From Marinomonas profundi (lineage in GTDB: Bacteria; Pseudomonadota; Gammaproteobacteria; Pseudomonadales; Marinomonadaceae), in the NCBI RefSeq assembly GCF_020694005.1, contig NZ_CP073013.1, positions 682,001 to 746,000 of the forward strand: a DNA stretch of 64,000 nt. The letters run 5' to 3'. Numbering within the stretch: position 1 is the stretch's first letter; every line of letters begins with the position of its first letter. Under the pieces are notes generated by a model, which worked only from the letters and a program-made list of their open reading frames with translations, was not told the DNA's origin and searched no databases. Position numbers and translations under genes: made by a program. Shown here in pieces: positions 16,536 through 25,403 of the stretch.

Positions 16536-17981
16536 CTAAGAAGCGAGGCAAATTGCGCGACCATGGTTATGCACTTCCACCAGTTCTTTGTGTAAGCTGC
16601 GAATGGCTTTTTCGTAGTCTTCTTCGTCGACCACAAATTGCATATCGACTTGGCGCATCGATTGGTGCATCGCCAAGACGTTCACATCTTGCTCGGCAAT
16701 GGCTTTTACCGCTTTAGCCAACATCCCTGTGGTTTTCATATCACTGCCAATAGCAGAGACAATCGCCACTTTACGTTGCGTAATTTCTGCATCGGCAAAA
16801 CGCTCGTGCAATACTCGCATAACGCGCTTTAAGGTTTTTAAGTTAATCGCCAAATAATGCGTAATGGTGTTGGCGTTAATGTCTTTGGCAATAATATGAG
16901 CATGAAACTGTCTTAATACCTTAAGAATGTCCACATCAAATTTATCGATATCGCCCGCCATGTCTTGGTCAAATAGTTCTACCGCAAACACACCTCGACA
17001 CCCTGCGATGATTTCAACACATGGCGCGTCACTGACATAATCTCCAGTAATAAGCGTACCGGTGTGCTCTGGCTCAAAGGTGTTTTTCACGCGTAATGAA
17101 ATACCACTTTGGCGTAGACCTTTTGCCGCTTTAGGGTGAATGGCTTCCATCCCGAGGTTGGCGAGCTGATCGGCCACATCGTAGTTGGTTCGGCCAATGG
17201 GCACGGCGTTGCTTTCACCGACTAAACGCGGATCGGCGCTGCTTAAATGGAACTCTTTATGAATCACCGCTTCACGCGCTTCGGTCAGCACGGCAATTCG
17301 GCTGAATGTCATTTCGCTATAACCGCGATCAAAGGTCGACATCAAGCCAGTTTCGCTGTGCGCATAACCGGTTGCAATCGGCAGCTCTTTGCTCAGATCA
17401 ATGCCTTTAAACGCATCAAGAATACGCTCGTCAAGTGACATATGACTTGGGCTGTTCCAGCCGGTTAAATCAACAAAAACCGCATTCACGCCGTCGCGTT
17501 GTAACAAATGCGCGGTGTTCCATGCGCTGTGAGCTTCACCAAGACTGGCGAGCATTTCACGCACTGTCGCAAGGTGTTCACTGATCGAAAAATGACCATG
17601 CTGACAAAGACGATGTAAGTCTTCTAAACACTCTTGCGCTTCTTTAAGACGGCTCGTTAGAAAAGCATCTGCTTTGTGGCGCAACTCACCCGCTTCAAAT
17701 AAAGCGTGGTTGATTTCAAGCATGGCATTGCGTACGTCTTGCAAGGCTGGAAACCAGTTGTTTTGCTTACGCTCTTGGGCGAATAAAGCAAATACGCCAG
17801 CATCGCCGGTTTTTTTATGCTCCAGCAACTTATCTGTCATCCCCGCATAGGCCGAAACGACAAAAACACGCTGGTACATGCTGTCCGCTTGAGCGGGTTT
17901 AAAAATAATATTATCTCGAACCGAACGGTAGTCACTCATGGACGTACCGCCAATTTTTTCAACTGTATGTTGTCCCATCAT
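16536..17981 (-). CDS. ask: Aspartate kinase, ectoine-specific type (Ask_Ect)
   Basis: A 481-residue aspartokinase that phosphorylates L-aspartate, the first step toward aspartate-semialdehyde and then ectoine. The N-terminus HTVEKIGGTSM carries the kinase nucleotide motif, and FVVSAYAGMTDKLLEHK is characteristic of the ectoine-cluster branch, which is often less feedback-sensitive than biosynthetic aspartokinases. Two ACT-like regions lie at the C-terminus (about 340-481, for example VAIVSAIGSDMKTTGMLAKAVKAI). It follows ectC on the same strand after 306 bases that include a terminator-like hairpin, so it may have its own promoter. Confidence 0.92.
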   Translation of the reverse strand: MMGQHTVEKIGGTSMSDYRSVRDNIIFKPAQADSMYQRVFVVSAYAGMTDKLLEHKKTGDAGVFALFAQERKQNNWFPALQDVRNAMLEINHALFEAGELRHKADAFLTSRLKEAQECLEDLHRLCQHGHFSISEHLATVREMLASLGEAHSAWNTAHLLQRDGVNAVFVDLTGWNSPSHMSLDERILDAFKGIDLSKELPIATGYAHSETGLMSTFDRGYSEMTFSRIAVLTEAREAVIHKEFHLSSADPRLVGESNAVPIGRTNYDVADQLANLGMEAIHPKAAKGLRQSGISLRVKNTFEPEHTGTLITGDYVSDAPCVEIIAGCRGVFAVELFDQDMAGDIDKFDVDILKVLRQFHAHIIAKDINANTITHYLAINLKTLKRVMRVLHERFADAEITQRKVAIVSAIGSDMKTTGMLAKAVKAIAEQDVNVLAMHQSMRQVDMQFVVDEEDYEKAIRSLHKELVEVHNHGRAICLAS

Positions 17982-18287
17982 TTATCCAATCTATCTAGGG
18001 GTCAAAGGCGTCCTTCAACCGAAATCAAAAACTGCCGCTATATTGTCATAAGGCTGCGGAAAATTTAAGCATTAATCGCACTTTCTAAGCTCAGTAATCG
18101 GTAAATAAAATGAGCGTGCTAAGGCTTAACTCTGTACGCATTGAGTATTGAACAAAAAACATAATGGAGGACAATAACATGCAGCAGAGGAGTGAGTCAG
18201 AATGCTATTAGGCGCCTCAGAAAAGAGGCGCTTAATAGTAAAAACACGGCATTTAACGAAACGCCGTGAGAGTAAAAGACGTGACGA
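17982..18287. other. 306-base gap between ectC and ask
   Basis: No gene is visible. Next to ectC it holds an intrinsic terminator and a second strong stem with arms TTAGGCGCCTC-like and GAGGCGCTTAA-like at about 18205-18237, lacking a T tract. The remaining 200 bases before ask are moderately AT-rich and could hold an ask promoter, but I see no strong -35/-10 pair. Confidence 0.6.
18240..18268 (-). terminator. Terminator directly after ectC
   Basis: On the minus strand CACGGC (18268-18263) pairs with GCCGTG (18250-18245), followed by TTTTT. It lies about 20 bases past the ectC stop codon and should reduce read-through into ask. Confidence 0.7.
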
Positions 18288-18677
18288 TTAATCAAGAATC
18301 TCGTAAGCGCCTTCTGAGTTGTGTACTTCTTTACCCGTTACTGGTGGGTTAAAGACACAAGCCAGCTTTAGTTCTTTAAACGCACGTAGGGTATGTGCAT
18401 CATGTTTGTCTAGCACGTAGACAACACCCGGTTTGATCTGATGCTTTTGCCCTGTTTCACGACTTTCGACTTCACCTTCACCCGAAATACAGTACACAGA
18501 CTCAAGATGATTCTTGTAATGCATGTCGAAATCTTTGCCTTCGTAGATGGTGGTGATGTGAAAAGAAAAGCCCATATTGTCTTCTTTTAATAAAAGACGT
18601 GTGGTTTCCCAATTACCATCTGGGGAGACAACTCGGCGTTCGGTTTTTTCACATTCTGCTAAATCACGTGCAAACAT
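18288..18677 (-). CDS. ectC: L-ectoine synthase
   Basis: A 129-residue cupin-fold enzyme that cyclises N-gamma-acetyl-diaminobutyrate to ectoine by water elimination. Family signatures include [38 protein letters not shown] and [18 protein letters not shown], which supply the metal and substrate ligands (for example the Glu of HLESVYC and the late His). The length matches known EctC. An AAGGAG ribosome-binding site sits six bases before the ATG. It is third in the ect cluster; the 153-base gap to ectB carries a terminator-like hairpin. Confidence 0.96.
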   Translation of the reverse strand: MFARDLAECEKTERRVVSPDGNWETTRLLLKEDNMGFSFHITTIYEGKDFDMHYKNHLESVYCISGEGEVESRETGQKHQIKPGVVYVLDKHDAHTLRAFKELKLACVFNPPVTGKEVHNSEGAYEILD

Positions 18678-18774
18678 TCTTTTCTCCTTATGATCCTAAG
18701 ATCGATTAAGTGTCGGTATCTCGCTACCGAACGAAACTTGAGGTTTTTAACTTACGATTTACCTCACTCAAGTA

Positions 18775-18806
18775 TAAAAAAGAAAACGCCTTCGCATCAG
18801 AAGGCG
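18775..18806 (-). terminator. Terminator-like hairpin between ectB and ectC
   Basis: CGCCTTC and GAAGGCG (18787-18793 and 18800-18806) form a 7-bp GC-rich stem with a six-base loop. On the minus strand it is followed by TTTTCTTTTTT. It sits about 24 bases past the ectB stop, inside the ect gene run. It could attenuate ectC or bound the ectAB transcript. Confidence 0.7.
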
Positions 18807-18830
18807 ATCCTCTTACTAGGCGCCATGAGA

Positions 18831-20174
<1,344 letters not shown>

Positions 20175-20256
20175 TTAATTAAAAACATAAGCTAAACGCG
20201 TAATGTTAAAGAAAACTCGAGAGCGAAAGACTGACTTTCTAGCTCATCTTGTTTTC

Positions 20257-20757
20257 TTACGATAAAGAAATAGGGCCGATTCGAACCAAATGCTCGGTGT
20301 CATGCTGACCTTTAAAATGCGTCTGTTTATCAAACATAACGGATTCTTCCAAAGGCGCACCCAGCTGATCGGCAAGGCGACGAAACAAAGCCCATGAGCC
20401 TTGGTTTGACGCTGTAATACTGGTTTCGATGTAACGCACGCCAGAACAGCTGGATCGTTCAAGCAATGATGAAACCATTTTTTTCGCTAGGCCCTGACCG
20501 CGAGCTTTTTCACTCACCGCCACCTGCCAAACAAACAATGTGTCTAATTGATTGGGAATAATATAACCAGAAACAAACCCCACTAAGCCTTCATTTTCTA
20601 GGCTAGCCGCAATCGACGTTTCACTAAAATGGCTGGCTTGCAATAAGTTGCAATACACCGAATTAGTATCCAGTGGAGGGCAAGACGCCACCAATTCATG
20701 TACGGCCATGCCATCCACTGCACTGGGTTTAGTAAAGACTATTTTTTCTGAATTCAT
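20257..20757 (-). CDS. ectA: Diaminobutyrate acetyltransferase
   Basis: A 166-residue GNAT-fold enzyme that transfers acetyl from acetyl-CoA to the gamma-amino group of diaminobutyrate. The start at 20757 (MNSEKIVFTKPSAVDG) is chosen because EctA proteins begin near this point; the open frame runs on to 20826 with no family similarity. GNAT motifs include LFVWQVAVSEKARGQGLAKKMV (acetyl-CoA loop), YIETSITASNQGSWALFRRLA and the EctA-typical VHELVASCPPLDTNSVYCNLL. It is first in the ect cluster, so the osmoregulated promoter should lie just upstream. Confidence 0.94.
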   Translation of the reverse strand: MNSEKIVFTKPSAVDGMAVHELVASCPPLDTNSVYCNLLQASHFSETSIAASLENEGLVGFVSGYIIPNQLDTLFVWQVAVSEKARGQGLAKKMVSSLLERSSCSGVRYIETSITASNQGSWALFRRLADQLGAPLEESVMFDKQTHFKGQHDTEHLVRIGPISLS

Positions 20758-21293
20758 AACAATATCCATTAGAAAACAAAGCATTAATATCTCGTAATCT
20801 TTATAAATCACATCATCAACAATCATCTACATAGCTGATTTATATGATATAAACATTACTTAACTGACCTTTAAGTCGATTTGATTTGATGTCTAACCAT
20901 TTTACCTGAAAACAAATTCATGTCCAGCCATTTATTTAGAGAACTAACTATTAGAGGCGTAATCTTAGCGTGCAAATGGCGCCAACCCTAGCCAGCATTA
21001 GGCTTGGCAAGCACCCTCCAATAAAGTCGAAAATCGACTAAATACAGGCACAGTCGATAAGATAAATGCGATAAAAAAGTCATTTTTAGTTGCATATAAG
21101 TGGCGAAATTCGGAAAATCCGCCCCCTATTCGGAGTTTTGCTTACCAGCATTCCTTCATGCTGGCGAAGTGGGAAGCGCAAGTATGGATAAAAATAACTC
21201 CGAACGCTGTTTAGGAAGCGCTTTCGACATGATTAATACACGCATCGTCTTAGCGCCTCGTTGTATATTGCTTTCAACTATTTAGAGATAACT
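20758..21293. other. 536-base divergent region between ectA and the NSS symporter
   Basis: No convincing gene is present. The part next to ectA is AT-rich (about 20780-20900) and should contain the salt-regulated ect promoter, though several -10-like TATA runs compete and I cannot pick one. Near 21145-21164 there is a perfect hairpin, CCAGCAT-TCCTTC-ATGCTGG, of the kind found in dispersed intergenic repeats. A short open frame at about 21100-21285 lacks a ribosome-binding site and is not called. Confidence 0.6.
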
Positions 21294-22652
21294 ATGAAAA
21301 ATAAAACCTCTATCCAAGGCTCGTGGGCGAGTCGATGGATATTCATTTTAGCGGCCACAGGCTCTGCCGTTGGCTTAGGCAATATCTGGAAATTCCCATA
21401 CATTACAGGTGAAAACGGCGGCGGTGCATTCGTACTTGTCTATCTTGCTTGTATTTTACTGGTTGGTATTCCAATCATGATGGCCGAAGTATTTATTGGT
21501 CGTCGCGCTCGTAAAAACCCTATTAATGCGCTAAGTGATCTAGCCGAAGAGTCTGAAGGGACAAGAAAATGGGGGATCATTGGGGTCATGGGGATGCTAT
21601 CTGGCGTGCTTATTTTCTCATTTTACTCCGTCGTAGGTGGTTGGGTATTACATTACATTATCGCCATGCTGACGGGCGACATGGCAAACGTTACTTCTGA
21701 TCAAGCGGGTGACGCGTTTGGTGCTCTGCTTGCAAACCCTATGACATTGTTAGGCTGGCACACTCTGTTTAGCATTATGACAATCGTTGTCGTGGCAGCG
21801 GGAATCAATAAAGGCATAGAAACAGCCACTCGCATCATGATGCCTGCGCTGTTTGTTTTGCTTATTGTTTTGCTTGGCTATGCCATGACAACGGGAGGCT
21901 TTGCGCAAGGTTGGGACTTTATGTTTCATTTTGACTTCGGTCAATTAACCTGGAATGCCGCCCTGATTGCCTTAGGTCATTCCTTTTTTACCTTGTCACT
22001 CGGCATGGGTACCATTATGGCGTATGGCTCATACATGACGAAAAATGCGTCCATAGGTAAAACGGTATTAACCATTGGCGCACTAGATACCGTGGTGGCG
22101 CTGGTCGCTGGCTTGGCTATTTTCCCTGTCATTTTTGCCAACGGAATGGATCCGGCCGCAGGCCCTGGGTTGATGTTCATCTCCCTACCCGTTGCGTTTG
22201 GACAAATGCCTTTTGGTCAATTATTTGGCACCTTGTTCTTTGTTCTTGTGGGTGTCGCTGCATGGACCTCGGCCATTTCATTACTGGAACCTACCGTGGC
22301 TTTCTTGGTAGAACGCTTCAAAATGAAACGCATCACAGCGTCTATTGGTTTAGGCCTTGTGGTTTGGGCGTTAGGCATTGCTTGCTTAGGGTCATTTAAC
22401 TTTATGTCAGATGTCACCTTCTTTGGCAAAAACACGTTTGACTTCTTAGACTACATTACCGCCAACATTATGCTGCCATTAGGCGGTATCTTGATCGCGC
22501 TGTTTGCCGGTTGGGTGGTTAAAGACAAATTCGCACAAGACGAATTAAATCTTTCCAGCACTGTCTTTAAACTGTGGAATGTGTCGATGAAATTCACCGC
22601 ACCAGTGGCAATTGCAATTGTGTTGTATTTCTTGATCAATCCATTGCAGTAA
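21294..22652 (+). CDS. Sodium:neurotransmitter symporter (NSS/LeuT) family transporter
   Basis: A 452-residue membrane transporter with about eleven to twelve hydrophobic segments. The LeuT-family helix 1 motif is clear: GSAVGLGNIWKFPYITGENGGGAF, which forms the sodium and substrate sites. Later helices fit the family (GGWVLHYIIAMLTG, ALGHSFFTLSLGMGTIMAYGSY). These proteins import amino acids or related small molecules with sodium. The start at 21294 follows AGAGATAACT; the upstream extension is hydrophilic leader only. Its place opposite ectABC makes uptake of an osmolyte or precursor possible, but that is inference. Confidence 0.92.
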   Translation: MKNKTSIQGSWASRWIFILAATGSAVGLGNIWKFPYITGENGGGAFVLVYLACILLVGIPIMMAEVFIGRRARKNPINALSDLAEESEGTRKWGIIGVMGMLSGVLIFSFYSVVGGWVLHYIIAMLTGDMANVTSDQAGDAFGALLANPMTLLGWHTLFSIMTIVVVAAGINKGIETATRIMMPALFVLLIVLLGYAMTTGGFAQGWDFMFHFDFGQLTWNAALIALGHSFFTLSLGMGTIMAYGSYMTKNASIGKTVLTIGALDTVVALVAGLAIFPVIFANGMDPAAGPGLMFISLPVAFGQMPFGQLFGTLFFVLVGVAAWTSAISLLEPTVAFLVERFKMKRITASIGLGLVVWALGIACLGSFNFMSDVTFFGKNTFDFLDYITANIMLPLGGILIALFAGWVVKDKFAQDELNLSSTVFKLWNVSMKFTAPVAIAIVLYFLINPLQ

Positions 22653-22669
22653 GCTTTCTACCGACTTCT

Positions 22670-22702
22670 CCGCCGGTGCAAAGCACTGGCGGGGCTGTTT
22701 TT
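22670..22702 (+). terminator. Terminator of the NSS symporter gene
   Basis: CCGCCGGTGC (22670-22679) and GCACTGGCGG (22683-22692) form a strong stem with one wobble pair and a three-base loop, followed by a short T run. It starts 18 bases past the stop codon. Confidence 0.88.
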
Positions 22703-22706
22703 CCTT

Positions 22707-22745
22707 AAACTAACAACCACTTTTTTTTAAAAACTAACAACCACT
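22707..22745. repeat. 15-bp direct repeat beside the DUF2061 stop codon
   Basis: AAACTAACAACCACT occurs at 22707-22721 and again at 22731-22745, separated by an A/T run. The second copy reaches the DUF2061 stop codon. It looks like a local duplication. Confidence 0.85.
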
Positions 22746-22983
22746 ACATAGATCTTAGCGCGTAATTCTCTCCCGCTGTTTGTAGCGTCTTAGTCAGCTC
22801 CGACGCCACGTCTGCCTGTTGCACCTTGTTCCAAATAATCTCATGAAAATAAAACGCCACGGTATTAATGGCTGGCTCAACAATTGCCACCAAACCGCCC
22901 ACCAAAAGACTGCCAGTAATAAGGTAGGCAACGGTAAACGCAATCGAAAAGTGCATCACTGCAAAGGTCATTGTCTTAGCCAT
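22744..22983 (-). CDS. DUF2061 small membrane protein
   Basis: A 79-residue protein with two hydrophobic helices (FAVMHFSIAFTVAYLITGSLLVGGLVAIVEPAINTVA) and the family-typical FYFHEIIWNK near residue 45. The function of DUF2061 is unknown. A AAGGAG-like site precedes the ATG. It lies upstream of a MerR gene on the same strand, separated by about 110 AT-rich bases that could hold its promoter. Confidence 0.85.
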   Translation of the reverse strand: MAKTMTFAVMHFSIAFTVAYLITGSLLVGGLVAIVEPAINTVAFYFHEIIWNKVQQADVASELTKTLQTAGENYALRSM

Positions 22984-23096
22984 TTTTAATCTCCTTCTTT
23001 AATTTAATAGAAAGAGTAAATGACACATGGTGATTGTAAAAATATATTATTGATATCTGTTTAATAGTTTTTTTGTTTTTTTAAAAGACTATTTGG

Positions 23097-24056
23097 TTAG
23101 TCGGTTATTCGCGCCACAAAGTCAGCAACTCCTTCTAGCGCGTCTGAATAGACTTTTACCTCTCCCTGCATGGTCGCTTTAGCGTCGTGAGCCGCCAACC
23201 AAAAGCTCGCCCCAACCACCCCAACGGGCCGCTGCCATTGCTGCATTTGCTCTAGCAATTCTGGCGCTTTACCCACCCATTCATTGTCACAAAATACCAA
23301 CACAGACTGAGCCTGGACACCGCCGACCAGTGTGGTCCAATCATGGCTGGACGACACGCTTGGCACAATTCGACAGGACAACCCCTTATCCAATAAAATC
23401 GCCGCCGCCATATAACACCACAATATGCGCGAACTGCTTCCCGTAACAAGCACCCGTGGCGGCTGTTTTTGCTGGGGTTTAAACTGATTTACCCGAGCCA
23501 TTAACGCTGGCAACACAACCGATTCACAAAACGCCAAGGCCGCGCCCTTGCCCATCCGCTCAAAGCTTGGCAACAACCAATCCCGTACCGCGATATTGGC
23601 AGGGTACTGCGAAAAAATTTGCTGATACATTTGCTCAATTTTATCCTGTTGAAACGTTTCTGCGGCTTTTACCAATGCCTGCTGCCAGTCCAACCATTCA
23701 CTAGAGGGTAGCGCGCTTTCTAACGTCGCATCCTGCTCCAACAAAGCCCGCACTTTACTCACCGCCACGCCTTGCTGAATCCAGCGCAGTATATTTTCAA
23801 CTCGTTGCACATCCGCTTGATCGTAAAGACGGTGGCCTTTGCCTGTGCGTTTTGGCTTTAACAAACCATAACGCCGTTCCCACGCCCGCAGTGTCACCGA
23901 GTTAACGCCGGTTCTTAACGATAATTCTCTTATCGGGAAGTAAGCGGCACTCTCTCGTAAAGCGGCATCATCCTGTAAATCCGACACCCCCCGTAAAACC
24001 GACGCATCTAAAGACGCCACAACCTGTTTATTTTTCACTTCAACATTTTTATCCAA
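23097..24056 (-). CDS. MerR-family regulator of the LitR/CarH type without an evident B12 motif
   Basis: A regulator of about 319 residues. The N-terminal MerR helix-turn-helix reads FPIRELSLRTGVNSVTLRAWERRYGLLKPKR and GHRLYDQADVQRV (about residues 40-110). The C-terminal half is organised like the cobalamin-sensing domain of LitR/CarH, but the B12 motif DxHxxG is not found, so it may act as an apo-repressor or partner. It is divergent from a photolyase gene set, and the shared region carries TTGTACAA boxes, the operator core known for this family. The open frame begins with a TTG; a GTG at 24038 is an alternative start. Confidence 0.85.
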   Translation of the reverse strand: MDKNVEVKNKQVVASLDASVLRGVSDLQDDAALRESAAYFPIRELSLRTGVNSVTLRAWERRYGLLKPKRTGKGHRLYDQADVQRVENILRWIQQGVAVSKVRALLEQDATLESALPSSEWLDWQQALVKAAETFQQDKIEQMYQQIFSQYPANIAVRDWLLPSFERMGKGAALAFCESVVLPALMARVNQFKPQQKQPPRVLVTGSSSRILWCYMAAAILLDKGLSCRIVPSVSSSHDWTTLVGGVQAQSVLVFCDNEWVGKAPELLEQMQQWQRPVGVVGASFWLAAHDAKATMQGEVKVYSDALEGVADFVARITD

Positions 24057-24155
24057 CTCGTTTACACCTATATTTTTAATGCATCAGATTTATTTTCGAC
24101 AAACACCCAAAGCCCATGACACAGCAATCTAAACGATTTAAAAAACAAACCAATA

Positions 24156-24218
24156 TTGTACAACAATTTATTTGTACAATTTTATTGCTTTTCTTGTACG
24201 AAATTATATATTGTATAA
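24156..24218. promoter_or_regulatory. Array of four TTGTACAA-like operator boxes at the photolyase promoter
   Basis: Boxes TTGTACAA at 24156-24163 and 24172-24179, TTGTACGA at 24194-24201 and TTGTATAA at 24211-24218, spaced 16, 22 and 17 bases start to start. A plausible promoter, TTGCTT (24185-24190) and TATATT (24207-24212) with a 16-base spacer, is overlapped by the last two boxes. TGTACA-centred repeats are the known operators of LitR/CarH-type MerR regulators. The divergent MerR gene is the obvious candidate to bind them. Confidence 0.65.
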
Positions 24219-24246
24219 GAACATAAACACAGCAGCAGGAAAACAC

Positions 24247-24376
24247 ATGAACGCATCAACCGCCAATTCTCCCCATCCAGCCAAATTTGACCTGTTTGTT
24301 GATGTGCCAAGGCAATGCTGAAGGTGCATTGATCAGTGCCCTTTCGCTGGTTAACAAAATCGAACACACACAATAA
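24247..24376 (+). pseudogene. Small frameshifted reading frame at the head of the photolyase operon
   Basis: An ATG at 24247, preceded by CAGGA, opens a frame that ends at TGA 24319-24321 after 24 residues. Its sense continues in the next frame to TAA 24374-24376, ending EGALISALSLVNKIEHTQ. Removing one A from the CCAAGG at 24307-24312 would join the two into a protein of about 43 residues. This could be a decayed gene, a sequencing error or a +1 frameshift at the rare AGG codon. I do not recognise the product. Confidence 0.4.
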
Positions 24377-24409
24377 ACGTCATTCTATTGGTTTTTGGAG
24401 GGTTTAATT

Positions 24410-25390
24410 ATGCCACTTTCTCAGTATTCACCAGATCAGCTCACCCATAAAATCCCGGTTGGCATCAGTGCTTGCTTGCTAGGGGACAATGTTCGATACA
24501 ATGGCGGCCACAGTCATTCAGACTATTGTGATAAGGTATTAACCCATTACTTTGACTACCAAAAGTTCTGCCCTGAAGTGGCCGCAGGGTTTGGCACACC
24601 ACGGCCCACATTACGCCTAGAAGGTGATCCAAACGCACCAAGAATGACGTTCAGCAAAAATTCAGAGGAAGACGTATCCGCGGTATTTATGACGGCCTCT
24701 AACCAGTATCTAGAAAATTTATCGCATCTGGATGGCTACATTTTAATGAAAAAATCCCCCAGCTGCGGTATGGAACGTATCAAGGTGTACCAAGAAAACG
24801 GCCACCCTCATATGCAAAGAAGTGCTGGGCTTTTTACCAAAGCGCTCCAGCAACGTTATCCCTTATTGCCCGTAGAAGAAGACGGTCGTCTAAATGACCC
24901 CGCACTAAGAGAGAATTTTTTATTGCGTGTCTTTACTCACCACGACTTTCGTCACAGTGTTGGCGAAGAGGCAAAAATGAAAGACCTTATCGCTTTTCAT
25001 AGCCGCTATAAATACATGGTCATGGCCCATTCCCAACCGATATATCGCAAACTCGGGCGCCTGCTTTCAGGCAATGACCCAAGACCCATTAAGGCATTGA
25101 AAGCCGCCTACTTTGAAATATTAATGACCACCTTGTCAAAACCCGCGGCACGTAAAAACCACTGCAACGTCTTAATGCATTTGGTGGGGTATTTAAAACA
25201 CGCTGTAGACGTTTCGGTACGTAAAGACATATTAGACGTTGTAGAACAATACCGCCGTGAAGAGGTCAATTTGGCAACGCCAGTCACCTTATTGCATCAC
25301 TATTTAAAGCACTACGGCAGCGACTATATTAATAAACAAAGCTATTTCATTCCCTACCCATCCCCTCTTGGCATCCGTAACACGGTTTAA
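24410..25390 (+). CDS. DUF523 and DUF1722 (YbgA-like) protein
   Basis: A 326-residue protein combining an N-terminal DUF523 domain (VGISACLLGDNVRYNGGHSHSDYC, then FCPEVAAGFGTPRP and MKKSPSCGMERIKVY) with a C-terminal DUF1722/YbgA domain (DLIAFHSRYKYMVMAHS, YKLGRLL-like). Such fusions are regularly found next to photolyase genes in marine bacteria and are taken to be part of a light- or UV-response set; the biochemical role is not established. The start at 24410 follows a strong GGAGGG site; the longer TTG start at 24395 would overlap that site. It is followed by the photolyase, whose start lies 13 bases past its stop. Confidence 0.9.
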   Translation: MPLSQYSPDQLTHKIPVGISACLLGDNVRYNGGHSHSDYCDKVLTHYFDYQKFCPEVAAGFGTPRPTLRLEGDPNAPRMTFSKNSEEDVSAVFMTASNQYLENLSHLDGYILMKKSPSCGMERIKVYQENGHPHMQRSAGLFTKALQQRYPLLPVEEDGRLNDPALRENFLLRVFTHHDFRHSVGEEAKMKDLIAFHSRYKYMVMAHSQPIYRKLGRLLSGNDPRPIKALKAAYFEILMTTLSKPAARKNHCNVLMHLVGYLKHAVDVSVRKDILDVVEQYRREEVNLATPVTLLHHYLKHYGSDYINKQSYFIPYPSPLGIRNTV

Positions 25391-25403
25391 GGTAGTTAAT
25401 AAC

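Noticed and set aside
21100..21285. Small plus-strand frame before the NSS symporter
   Set aside because: No ribosome-binding site, and it spans a hairpin of a dispersed repeat.
24182..24373. Minus-strand frame in the light-regulon promoter
   Set aside because: It covers the operator boxes and the split small gene, and has no start signal.
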